Assembly (NCBI RefSeq): GCF_042651465.1
Contig: NZ_JBHSCZ010000002.1
Span: 310,001-374,000, forward strand
Origin: Ferruginibacter yonginensis
GTDB taxonomy: Bacteria > Bacteroidota > Bacteroidia > Chitinophagales > Chitinophagaceae
DNA length: 64,000 nt
Reading direction: 5' to 3'
The translations under genes and the position numbers were made by a program. The notes under the pieces were generated by a model, which worked only from the letters and a program-made list of their open reading frames with translations, made no database searches and was not told the DNA's origin. This document shows positions 57,051-64,000 of the stretch, in pieces (positions within the stretch are counted from its first letter, which is position 1; every line of letters begins with the position of its first letter).

Positions 57051-59399
57051 TTATGAACCACAGGCTTCACAAGCGTCTGGGTTATCTAACGAACATGAAA
57101 TTTGTGCCGTTGCATCATCTTTTGTTTTGCTTAAAACATCGGCATCTACCGTAAACTTAATTGCATCAGCTGCTGCTTTAGTACGCAAATAATACATACC
57201 TGTTTTTAAACCTTTTTTCCAGGTATAAAAATGCATAGATGAAAGTTTTGCAAAATTTGGTTGCTCTACAAACAAATTCAATGATTGTGATTGGCAAATG
57301 AAAGCACCTCTATCGGCCGACATATCAATCACATTTTTTTGTTTGATTTCCCAAACGGTTTTATAAATTTCTTTTAAGTCAGCTGGTATTTCGTCAATAT
57401 TTTGTACAGAACCATTTGCTGCTATAATGCGCTGTTTCATATTATCGTTCCACAAACCAAGGTTACCTAAATCCTTCAACAAATGTTTGTTTACTACAGC
57501 AAACTCACCACTTAATACCCTGCGGTTGTAAATGTTTGAAGTGTATGGTTCAAAACACTCGTTGTTACCTAAAATTTGTGAAGTAGATGCTGTTGGCATT
57601 GGCGCTAACAATAATGAGTTTCTTACACCATGTTCCATTACTTTTTTACGTAAGTCTTCCCAATCGTATCTTTCGCTTGGTTGAACATCCCACAAATCAA
57701 ATTGAAACTTACCTTGACTTAATGGTGAACCTTTAAAAGTTTCGTAAGCGCCTTGCTCTTGTGCTAATTCGCATGAAGCGGTCATAGCTGCAAAGTATAT
57801 TGATTCAAAAATATTTTTGTTCAACAACTTCGCCATATCACTTTCAAATGGTAGGCCCATCATCATAAATACATCGGCCAAACCTTGTACACCTAAGCCT
57901 ATTGGGCGGTGGCGTTCGTTACTGCGTTTGGTTTCTGGTATAGGATAGTAATTACCGTCAATTACTTTATTTAAGTTACGGGTAACAATTTTAGTTACTT
58001 CTACCAACTTATCGAAGTTGAATTTTTTTCCTTCAACAAACCTTGGTAATGATAATGAAGCAAGGTTACAAACCGCTGTTTCATTTTCATCGCTGTACTC
58101 AATAATTTCAGTACATAGGTTACTACAACGTATGGTACCTAAATTTTGTTGGTTGCTCTTTTTGTTAGCAGCATCTTTATACAAAATATAAGGTGTACCG
58201 GTTTCAATTTGTGCTTCTAAAATAGCATTCCATAATTCACGAGCCGGAATGGTTTTTCTTGCTTTTCCTTCTTGTTCGTATTGTTCGTACAAAGCTTCAA
58301 ATGCATCGCCATGTGTAGTGTGTAAGTTTTGAGCTTCGTTCGGGCAAAATAAACTCCAGTTACCATCAGCCTCTACTCTCTTCATAAATAAATCAGGTAT
58401 CCACAAGGCTAAAAATAAATCTCTTGCCCTCATTTCTTCTTTACCATGGTTTTTGCGGAGCTCCAAAAATTCAAATACATCTGAATGCCAAGGCTCTAAG
58501 TAAACTGAGAAGGCGCCTTTGCGTTTGCCTCCACCTTGGTCAACGTAACGAGCCGTATCGTTAAAAACCCTTAACATTGGTATAATACCGTTTGATGTGC
58601 CGTTGGTGCCTTTAATATAACTACCTGTTGAGCGAACGTTGTGAATGTTTAAACCAATACCACCGGCCGATTGCGATATCATTGCACAATCTTTTAGCGT
58701 ATCGTAAATACCAGCAATGCTATCATCTTTCATGCTCAATAAAAAGCAGCTGCTCATTTGTGGCTTAGGTGTGCCTGCATTAAACAAGGTTGGCGTTGCA
58801 TGTATAAACCATTTTTCACTCATTAAGTTATAGGTTTCAATAGCTGCAGCTACATCTTGCTTATGAATACCTAAGGCAACCCTCATAAACATATGTTGCG
58901 GACGCTCTACAATTTTACCATGTACTTTTAATAAGTATGATTTTTCAAGTGTTTTAAAACCGAAGAAATCAAAATGATAATCTCTTTCATAGATGATAGA
59001 AGCATCTAATAAATCGCTGTTGTTTTTAATTACTTCAAAAATATCATCTGCCAACAATGGTGCATGCTCACCCGTTTTAGCATCAATATAATTGTATAAA
59101 ATTTCTGCTGTTTCAGAAAAAGATTTTTTGGTGTTTTTGTGTAAGTTACTTACTGCAATACGTGCTGCCAACACCGCAAAATCTGGGTGACGTGTGGTGA
59201 ACGATGCTGCTGTTTCTGCAGATAAATTATCTAACTCCGTTGTGGTAACATTATCATAAATACCAGCCACTACTTTTTTTGCGATTTCAATAATATCATC
59301 GCTTTTAAGTTGTAAGCCGTAGCTCAACTTCATTACCCTTGATGTGATTTTATCAAAGTGTACTGCTTCTTTTTTTCCGTTTCTTTTAATTACCTGCAT
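57051..59399 (-). CDS. nrdA: Ribonucleoside-diphosphate reductase, alpha subunit (class I)
   Basis: The 782-residue protein has an N-terminal ATP cone (residues about 1-95, MQVIKRNGKKEAVHFDKITS), the catalytic barrel with FLLSMKDDSIAGIYDTLKDC, QSAGGIGLNIHNVRSTGSYI, IRCSNLCTEIIEYSDENETA (NxCxE-type active site), APMPTASTSQILGNNECFEP and YNRRVLSGEF, and a C-terminal redox pair in DACEACGS. It reduces ribonucleoside diphosphates using the radical supplied by NrdB. The complete ATP cone indicates dATP feedback control. nrdB lies upstream on the same strand with a long 354-base gap. Confidence 0.96.
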   Translation of the reverse strand: MQVIKRNGKKEAVHFDKITSRVMKLSYGLQLKSDDIIEIAKKVVAGIYDNVTTTELDNLSAETAASFTTRHPDFAVLAARIAVSNLHKNTKKSFSETAEILYNYIDAKTGEHAPLLADDIFEVIKNNSDLLDASIIYERDYHFDFFGFKTLEKSYLLKVHGKIVERPQHMFMRVALGIHKQDVAAAIETYNLMSEKWFIHATPTLFNAGTPKPQMSSCFLLSMKDDSIAGIYDTLKDCAMISQSAGGIGLNIHNVRSTGSYIKGTNGTSNGIIPMLRVFNDTARYVDQGGGKRKGAFSVYLEPWHSDVFEFLELRKNHGKEEMRARDLFLALWIPDLFMKRVEADGNWSLFCPNEAQNLHTTHGDAFEALYEQYEQEGKARKTIPARELWNAILEAQIETGTPYILYKDAANKKSNQQNLGTIRCSNLCTEIIEYSDENETAVCNLASLSLPRFVEGKKFNFDKLVEVTKIVTRNLNKVIDGNYYPIPETKRSNERHRPIGLGVQGLADVFMMMGLPFESDMAKLLNKNIFESIYFAAMTASCELAQEQGAYETFKGSPLSQGKFQFDLWDVQPSERYDWEDLRKKVMEHGVRNSLLLAPMPTASTSQILGNNECFEPYTSNIYNRRVLSGEFAVVNKHLLKDLGNLGLWNDNMKQRIIAANGSVQNIDEIPADLKEIYKTVWEIKQKNVIDMSADRGAFICQSQSLNLFVEQPNFAKLSSMHFYTWKKGLKTGMYYLRTKAAADAIKFTVDADVLSKTKDDATAQISCSLDNPDACEACGS

Positions 59400-59753
59400 G
59401 GTGTTAGTATTGAGTAGTTAGTAGTTTGTATTTAGATTTTTTTGCTTAATTTATTTTATAACGCAAACAACGCTTTTTGAATTGATGTTAACTTTTCTAA
59501 AAAAAGTTGTTGCTTTATTTTTGTTTATTCATTTTTATTGAATTGCTATTGTGCTGTATGTTTTGTTTTATAACTAAGCCTAACAACAATTGAAATAAAA
59601 TAATTGAATGTGTTTTGCTATTATTTTATTTTGGCGCCTACTGCAATATTTACTGCAATTGAAACACCCCTTCTTTTATTAGTACGTTTTATTTATTTAG
59701 CTAATTCGGATAGGGTTTATGCTAAATACTAAAAACCAATTACTATGTATTTA
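59400..59753. other. 354-base gap between nrdB and nrdA
   Basis: The gap is strongly AT-rich, with no convincing gene on either strand and no clear hairpin terminator. It holds a direct repeat, TACTGCAAT at 59639-59647 and again at 59651-59659, a 12-base period. A + strand frame of 24 codons at 59608 is not supported. I see no exact TAnnTTTG element for nrdA, so either nrdA is read through from nrdB or its promoter is divergent from consensus. Confidence 0.6.
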
Positions 59754-60725
59754 TTAAAAATCTTCATCTAACGAAAACACTTTTGAGGTAGTGCCGCCTT
59801 CGCCCATTACGCCAGCTTTTTGGTATTCGCCTACTCTTTTTTCGAAGAAGTTGGTTTTGCCTTGTAATGAAATCAATTCCATAAAATCAAAAGGGTTGGT
59901 TGCGTTGTACACTTTTGCACAACCTAATGATAGTAACAACCTATCAGCAACAAACTCAATGTAATTGCACATTAAATCGGCATTCATACCTATCAATCGT
60001 ACTGGCAATGCACTTGAAACAAAATCTTTTTCTATTTCAACAGCATCTGTTATAATTTTTGTAACGGTTTCTTTTGGTAATTGGTTTTGCAAATGCTGGG
60101 TATATAATAGGCAAGCAAAATCGCAATGCAAGCCTTCATCTCTACTAATTAATTCGTTCGCAAAAGCAAGGCCTGGCATTAAACCCCTCTTTTTTAACCA
60201 AAAAATTGAACAGAATGAGCCTGAAAAGAAAATACCTTCCACTGCTGCAAATGCTACCAATCGTTCTGCAAAGCTGCCCTTATCAATCCAACGCAAAGCC
60301 CACTCTGCTTTTTTCTGTACACAATCAATGGTTTCAATGGCACGTAACAACCTATCTTTTTCAATAGGGTCTTTAATATAGGTATCAATTAACAGCGAAT
60401 AAGCTTCACTGTGTATATTTTCAATCATTACCTGAAAGCCATACATACACCTAGCCTCAGGGTATTGTACTTCTTTTAAAAAGTTAACTGCTAAGTTTTC
60501 GTTTACGATACCATCACTAGCTGCAAAAAATGCTAATACGTGTTTAATAAAATAACGTTCATCTTCTGTTAATTTATTAGCCCAATCCTGTACATCAGTT
60601 GTAAGGTCTAACTCCTCAGCCGTCCAAAAGCTAGCTTCCGCTTGTTTGTACATTTTCCAAATATCCTGATGGGTAATAGGGAAAAGTACGAAGCGGTCTT
60701 TATTATCTGCTAAAAGCGGTTCCAT
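59754..60725 (-). CDS. nrdB: Ribonucleoside-diphosphate reductase, beta subunit (class I)
   Basis: The protein has the ferritin-like R2 fold: LTEDERYFIKHVLAFFAASD, EARCMYGFQVMIENIHSEAY with the likely radical Tyr and metal ligands Glu/His, FSGSFCSIFWLKKRGLMPGL and ISRDEGLHCDFACLLY. The C-terminus FSLDEDF docks on NrdA. I use the ATG at 60725 (MEPLLADNKDRFVLFP), since homologues begin there; in-frame starts at 60731 and 60770 add residues with no family match. It assembles the di-iron-tyrosyl radical cofactor for the alpha subunit. Confidence 0.95.
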   Translation of the reverse strand: MEPLLADNKDRFVLFPITHQDIWKMYKQAEASFWTAEELDLTTDVQDWANKLTEDERYFIKHVLAFFAASDGIVNENLAVNFLKEVQYPEARCMYGFQVMIENIHSEAYSLLIDTYIKDPIEKDRLLRAIETIDCVQKKAEWALRWIDKGSFAERLVAFAAVEGIFFSGSFCSIFWLKKRGLMPGLAFANELISRDEGLHCDFACLLYTQHLQNQLPKETVTKIITDAVEIEKDFVSSALPVRLIGMNADLMCNYIEFVADRLLLSLGCAKVYNATNPFDFMELISLQGKTNFFEKRVGEYQKAGVMGEGGTTSKVFSLDEDF

Positions 60726-61051
60726 TTGCATTGCGTATATAATTTTAGAAATTGTTGCTGTTTGTTGCAAAGCAAACGAGGGTTTGGTAATTTGACAGTT
60801 GTCAACAGTTAGCCGATTTGTTCACTTTGAAAACAATATTACTAATCATTTGATACACTTTTTTGAAAGAGTTTTTCACAGAATGTTTACAAATTATGTA
60901 AACGCAAACACAGTAAAGGCTACAGCCATAAAAATTAGTTTTCCACCAAAGTAATGCACATGGTAGGGATAACTTTTTCGATTTTTTTTTGATTTTTTTT
61001 GGTAAAATAATTGCAAGTACAATTACTTATTACATCATTAAAATTTTTAAA
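60726..61051. other. Divergent regulatory gap before nrdB, with two palindromes
   Basis: No gene is supported here. Two inverted repeats stand out. TTGACA and TGTCAA flank two bases at 60792-60805, 67 bases before nrdB. GTTTACA and TGTAAAC flank AATTA at 60885-60903, a 19-bp site. Neither matches the NrdR box I know. The region separates nrdB from the divergent DUF4440 lipoprotein gene, so either could be controlled. Confidence 0.55.
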
Positions 61052-61528
61052 ATGAAGCAGTTAGTTAAAGCCATAGCCACCTTTACATTTGTTATTTTAT
61101 GTTTTAGTCAATGTAAAAACAACGGTAATTCAAAAACCACTGTTCCTTTACCAGTTATGAGTAAAGCCGATGGGGAAAAAATTACCGAAAGAGAAATTAG
61201 TATTTGGGAGTTTTCAAAAACCAAACAGTTTGATAAGTTAAGGGCTATTTTGGCTGATGATTATATTGGTTATTTTAGCAGTGGTAACATGTTACCAAGC
61301 GATGTTATTAATTTATTAAGTAAAACCACTTTTACTGATTACCATCTCTCTAATATTAAGGTAAAACCGGTTGCTAATGATGTTGCTATTATTTATTACG
61401 ATGTATTACAAGATGTTACAGGGGCTGATGGCGTAAAATGGATACCAAAGGTTTCAGCATCATCAGTATATGTTAAACGTAACGGTGTTTGGTACGCTGT
61501 TTTTTACCAAGAAATGCCTCAAGGTTAA
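61052..61528 (+). CDS. DUF4440-like lipoprotein
   Basis: I place the start at the ATG at 61052, giving 158 residues, since MKQLVKAIATFTFVILCFSQ with Cys21 is a clean lipoprotein signal; an in-frame start at 60989 adds a non-signal stretch. The mature part looks like an NTF2/SnoaL fold: EREISIWEFSKTKQFDKLRA, ILADDYIGYFSSG, then DVAIIYYDVLQ and SSVYVKRNGVWYAVFYQEMP. DUF4440 proteins share this fold and have mostly unknown functions. It is lipid-anchored in the envelope. Confidence 0.85.
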   Translation: MKQLVKAIATFTFVILCFSQCKNNGNSKTTVPLPVMSKADGEKITEREISIWEFSKTKQFDKLRAILADDYIGYFSSGNMLPSDVINLLSKTTFTDYHLSNIKVKPVANDVAIIYYDVLQDVTGADGVKWIPKVSASSVYVKRNGVWYAVFYQEMPQG

Positions 61529-61601
61529 CCCATTAATGTTGATAATATTTTAACCCATCACACGTTAATGTTGTGTATATTTATCTTCTTAATAATTAGG
61601 T

Positions 61602-61964
61602 ATGAAACGTTTTGTGATCAGTAGTTTATTGGTGGTTTTTTGTAATTATTTTGCAACAGCACAAACTATAAAAGCTGATGAAGCTGCTCAACACATTGGA
61701 GATAGCACGAAGGTATGTGGTAAAATTTTTGGAGGGCGTTTTTTTGAAACATCAAATAGTTCGCCCACTTTGTTAAATATGGGTGCTGCTTTTCCTAACC
61801 ACCCTTTAACGATTATGATACCTTTAAGTGTACGTAAAGAAATGGGTTATGCGCCTGAGCTACAATTGAAAGATAAAAATGTGTGTGTTACAGGAAAAAT
61901 TGTACTCTTTAAAGAAAAACCAGAAATTGTATTATACAATACCAAACAACTTAAAGTTGAATAA
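61602..61964 (+). CDS. Exported OB-fold-like small protein
   Basis: The 120-residue protein has a signal peptide (MKRFVISSLLVVFCNYFATA) and a small beta-barrel that looks like an OB fold: AAQHIGDSTKVCGKIFGGRF, TLLNMGAAFPNHPLTIMIPL and KNVCVTGKIVLFKEKPEIVL. Similar proteins occur next to nucleases in other bacteria, but none lies here. Function unknown. It is divergent from nothing and stands 74 bases after the DUF4440 gene. A shared terminator follows. Confidence 0.75.
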   Translation: MKRFVISSLLVVFCNYFATAQTIKADEAAQHIGDSTKVCGKIFGGRFFETSNSSPTLLNMGAAFPNHPLTIMIPLSVRKEMGYAPELQLKDKNVCVTGKIVLFKEKPEIVLYNTKQLKVE

Positions 61965-61994
61965 AAAAAGCGCTTCGTTTGAAGCGCTTTTTTT
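61963..61994. terminator. Shared terminator between the OB-fold gene and msrB
   Basis: AAAAAAAGCGCTTC and GAAGCGCTTTTTTT form a perfect 14-bp stem around GTTT. It lies between convergent genes and overlaps the msrB stop. Confidence 0.92.
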
Positions 61995-62361
61995 ATGAAT
62001 TATTTGCTGGTATAAATTTTAATGAAATAGAGTTTACACAATGCCTGGTATTTTTTGCAGTAAACCTTTCACCTGTAAATACGTGCCCTAAGTGGCCGGC
62101 ACAATTATTACATACTATTTCAACTCGGTGACCATCAGCATCAGGCACTCTTTTTACCGCTCCCGGTATTTCATCATCAAAACTTGGCCATCCACAATGG
62201 CTGTCAAACTTATCAGTTGAGTTGTAAAGCGGTGCATCGCATTGCCTGCATATATAGGTACCTGTTGCTTTATTGTTATTGAGTTCGCCAGTAAAAGGCC
62301 TTTCGGTACCTTTTTGTAAAATTACATAGGCTTCCTCTGGTGTTAATTGATTGTATTTCAT
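61993..62361 (-). CDS. msrB: Peptide-methionine (R)-S-oxide reductase
   Basis: The 122-residue enzyme has the structural zinc pairs CRQC and CNNC, the HCGWPSFDDEIPGAVKRV motif, the GHLGHVFTGE segment and the catalytic Cys in RHCVNSISLKFIP. It reduces methionine-R-sulfoxide in proteins with thioredoxin. There is no signal peptide, so it acts in the cytoplasm. An inverted repeat (ATACGT, three bases, ACGTAT) lies 25 bases upstream of the start, and the bestrophin gene lies further upstream on the same strand. Confidence 0.95.
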   Translation of the reverse strand: MKYNQLTPEEAYVILQKGTERPFTGELNNNKATGTYICRQCDAPLYNSTDKFDSHCGWPSFDDEIPGAVKRVPDADGHRVEIVCNNCAGHLGHVFTGERFTAKNTRHCVNSISLKFIPANNS

Positions 62362-62385
62362 GCTGGGGGTTATTGTTTTTTGTAT

Positions 62386-62400
62386 ATACGTAATACGTAT
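62386..62400. promoter_or_regulatory. Inverted repeat upstream of msrB
   Basis: ATACGT and ACGTAT flank AAT, 25 bases before the msrB start and 24 bases past the bestrophin stop. It may be an operator for an oxidative-stress regulator or just part of the intergenic leader. Confidence 0.3.
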
Positions 62401-62424
62401 GCAATTTGATTTATATACGGCTAT

Positions 62425-63309
62425 TTATAAAATATCTGCTACGTTTTTTTGAATATTGGCGGCAATTTTATCTGTTGGCACATCGTTTTGGTCGCCACCA
62501 AAAGGGTCTTCAATTTCTTCTGCAATTAATTCTAAACTTGCCAATACATATAAAATAAAAGCAGTAACAGGTATTACCAAATAACCTAAATCAAATACAT
62601 AGCCAAAAGGTAATGTGGCCACGTAAATGAAAATAAACTTTTTTATAAATACACTATACGAAAAAGGTATGGGCGTATTTTTAATACGTTCACAAGCGCC
62701 ACAAATATCAGCTAGCGATTGTAGCTCTGCATTAATAAATAGTAACTGTTCGCCTGTTATTACTTTTTGCGCCAATAATTTTTGTACTCTTTTGTAAATT
62801 ATAGCGCCCACTTGGTTAGGTATGTGTTTATCTTCATCAATTTCATTAAAAATATGGCCATGTTGCGCATCTTCAAACAACTCCGTACGGGTGTTTTCTT
62901 TATGTAAATGATCGTGTAATACCAAAGCAAAAGCCGGAATTACTTTGCTAAAAAAAGTACGATCTTCCACCATATTTTCTGGTAAAATAGCGTTGAGTTT
63001 CATGGCTAAATTGCGGCTATTGTTTACCAATGCACCCCATAATTTACGCCCCTCCCACCAACGATCATAAGCGGTATTGGTTCTAAATACTAATAAAGTT
63101 GATATTGCAAAACCCAACAATGCATGCATGAGGGTTACTTTGTGTAACGGACTACTATCTGGCAAGTGATAATACTCCTTAACCAAATACGCTACGGCCC
63201 AAGCGTACAAACAAAACAATACAATAAAAGGTAATAGTTTGCGAAACGTATCAGCCTTATGAAATTTAAAAACGTAACTGAATGGGTTTTTTTGATTGTA
63301 TGGAACCAT
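62425..63309 (-). CDS. Bestrophin family anion channel
   Basis: From the ATG at 63309 the protein has 294 residues, the family's usual length. It shows the bestrophin signature LLGFAISTLLVFRTNTAYDR followed by WWEGRKLWGALVNNSRNLAM, with four membrane segments and LPFGYVFDLGYLVIPVTAFI near the C-terminus. A frame open to 63459 is rejected: it would overlap the helicase gene and precede the exact -7 element TATATTTG at 63323-63330. Bacterial bestrophins are pentameric channels for anions or small cations, possibly supporting bicarbonate flow. Confidence 0.88.
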   Translation of the reverse strand: MVPYNQKNPFSYVFKFHKADTFRKLLPFIVLFCLYAWAVAYLVKEYYHLPDSSPLHKVTLMHALLGFAISTLLVFRTNTAYDRWWEGRKLWGALVNNSRNLAMKLNAILPENMVEDRTFFSKVIPAFALVLHDHLHKENTRTELFEDAQHGHIFNEIDEDKHIPNQVGAIIYKRVQKLLAQKVITGEQLLFINAELQSLADICGACERIKNTPIPFSYSVFIKKFIFIYVATLPFGYVFDLGYLVIPVTAFILYVLASLELIAEEIEDPFGGDQNDVPTDKIAANIQKNVADIL

Positions 63310-63322
63310 AAGAATGTTTAAA

Positions 63323-63330
63323 CAAATATA
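63323..63330 (-). promoter_or_regulatory. -7 element of the bestrophin gene
   Basis: CAAATATA reads TATATTTG on the minus strand, an exact consensus 13 bases before the ATG. The closest TTG (63354-63356) is 23 bases away, slightly long. Confidence 0.6.
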
Positions 63331-63356
63331 TTGATGGATGAAATAAATAGTTGCAA

Positions 63357-63383
63357 TAAAAAAGCCACATTTTAATGATGTGG
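63357..63383 (-). terminator. Terminator after the DEAD-box helicase gene
   Basis: GCCACAT and ATGTGGC flank a seven-base loop, and on the minus strand six T follow. It ends the rhlE-type transcript just before the bestrophin promoter. Confidence 0.85.
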
Positions 63384-63391
63384 CCCTCTCT

Positions 63392-64000
63392 TTAGCGTCT
63401 TTGTGGTTCTTTTGAACCGTATTTTCTATTACGTTCTGCATTGCTTCTTCCACCGCCAAAACTGCGTTGTGGTGGCCGTTGTGGCCTTACCGCTTGTTTT
63501 GGACGCCCCATAATTTTATTAAATGTAACATGGTAAGGGTGGTTTTCGTTCACTGGAATTTGCTTGCCAATTAATTTATGAATATCTCTCAATGCTTCTG
63601 TTTCTTCTGCTTCGCAAAATGAGAAAGATATACCACTAGCGCCTGCTCTACCGGTACGACCAATACGGTGTACATAGGTTTCAGCAACATCGGGCAATTC
63701 GTAATTAATAACATGGGTTAAATCGTCAACATCAATACCTCTTGCAGCAATATCGGTAGCAACCAATACCCTTGTGGTTCTGTTTTTAAAGTTGGATAAC
63801 GCTCTTTGTCTTGCATTTTGCGATTTGTTGCCATGTATCGCTTCGGCGCTTACACCAATTCTGGCCAAATCTTTTACTACTTTATCTGCACCATGTTTGG
63901 TACGGGTAAACACCAAGGCGGTTTCTATTGTTTTATCAGCTAAAATGTAGGCTAACAATGATTTTTTGTTATCTTTTTCCACATAAAACAACGATTGTTC
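63392..64000 (-). CDS. rhlE: DEAD-box RNA helicase, C-terminal part (RhlE-type)
   Basis: The gene runs past the window end; the visible C-terminal 203 residues hold helicase core domain 2: ALVFTRTKHGADKVVKDLAR (motif IV), GNKSQNARQRALSNFKNRTT, VLVATDIAARGIDVDDLTHV (motif V) and YVHRIGRTGRAGASG (motif VI). A linker ends in an Arg/Gly/Pro-rich tail (RPQRPPQRSFGGGRSNAERN). The frame remains open to base 64000, reading EQSLFYVEKDN, so the internal TTG at 63991 is not the start. It remodels RNA in ribosome assembly or mRNA turnover, often at low temperature. The symbol is tentative. Confidence 0.9.
   Translation of the reverse strand, partial: EQSLFYVEKDNKKSLLAYILADKTIETALVFTRTKHGADKVVKDLARIGVSAEAIHGNKSQNARQRALSNFKNRTTRVLVATDIAARGIDVDDLTHVINYELPDVAETYVHRIGRTGRAGASGISFSFCEAEETEALRDIHKLIGKQIPVNENHPYHVTFNKIMGRPKQAVRPQRPPQRSFGGGRSNAERNRKYGSKEPQRR

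Noticed and set aside
59608..59682. 24-codon hydrophobic frame in the nrd gap
   Set aside because: No ribosome-binding site or promoter, and nothing beyond hydrophobic composition in AT-rich DNA.
62425..63459. Longer bestrophin start at 63459
   Set aside because: The extra 50 residues have no family match, overlap the end of the helicase gene and precede an exact -7 element; the ATG at 63309 gives the usual length.
1..64000. Search for tRNA, rRNA, insertion sequences and prophage genes
   Set aside because: No cloverleaf, rRNA-like sequence, transposase, integrase or phage structural gene was recognised; the holin-like protein at 41282 belongs to a chromosomal family.

Overview
The window is AT-rich bacterial chromosome from a member of the Bacteroidota, most likely Chitinophagaceae or a close relative. 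The evidence is: promoters of the Bacteroidota type (TTTG, about 19 bases, TAnnTTTG); a type IX secretion C-terminal sorting domain; a futalosine-route menaquinone gene (mqnC); ribosomal protein THX; DUF4286, DUF3667 and head-GIN proteins; and many lipoproteins whose signal peptides end in LxSC. I see no phage, transposase, CRISPR array, rRNA or tRNA. The content is core and housekeeping genes mixed with lineage-specific envelope and regulatory genes.

Layout. 1-5.7 kb: the 3' end of metH, an orphan membrane histidine kinase, xth, a DUF4286 protein, HU, THX, pdxH, a Yip1-like protein and a coiled-coil protein. 5.8-8.7 kb: an ECF sigma factor translationally coupled to a protein that joins an anti-sigma-like N-terminus, one membrane helix, an Asn-rich linker and a beta-barrel, followed by a lipoprotein. 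8.8-15.8 kb: pyrH; a reverse-strand run of glycosyltransferase, aat and oppC-like permease; marR with an acyl-CoA dehydrogenase; a CPBP protease. 15.9-27.6 kb: a repeat-rich T9SS cargo protein, feoB, a secreted phosphodiesterase-like enzyme, a MurG-like glycosyltransferase, a cupin, a Pif1-like helicase with HRDC and HTH domains, ssb and a zinc-ribbon protein. 27.7-38.7 kb: M14 and S41 peptidases, a CHASE3 histidine kinase, an omega-amidase, thiL with an inositol monophosphatase, two glycosyltransferases and two small proteins. 38.7-47.2 kb: an aminotransferase, adk, a DinB-like protein, a holin-like membrane protein, a paired M16 peptidase, a PDZ aspartyl protease, mqnC and a fasciclin lipoprotein. 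47.4-55.1 kb: a second sigma/anti-sigma pair divergent from a vWA protein, a His/Cys-rich protein, a membrane-bound AraC regulator, and a head-GIN/DoxX/lipoprotein operon. 55.1-64 kb: DUF3667, a PNPOx-like protein, nrdA and nrdB, two small exported proteins, msrB, a bestrophin and the 3' end of an rhlE-type helicase.

Regulation is the most interesting layer. There are two sigma/anti-sigma modules of different architecture. There are several exact palindromes in promoter positions: 23450-23469 in the cupin promoter, 12635-12648 before marR, and repeated ATGATTTGA sites before the head-GIN operon. Two promoters appear to give leaderless mRNAs. One gene (aspartyl protease) has a signal peptide that can only be read from a non-standard start codon. 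Rho-independent terminators are abundant and often shared between convergent genes, yet several convergent pairs abut or overlap without one.

All calls come from reading the sequence; no database search was run. Family names rest on motif recognition.
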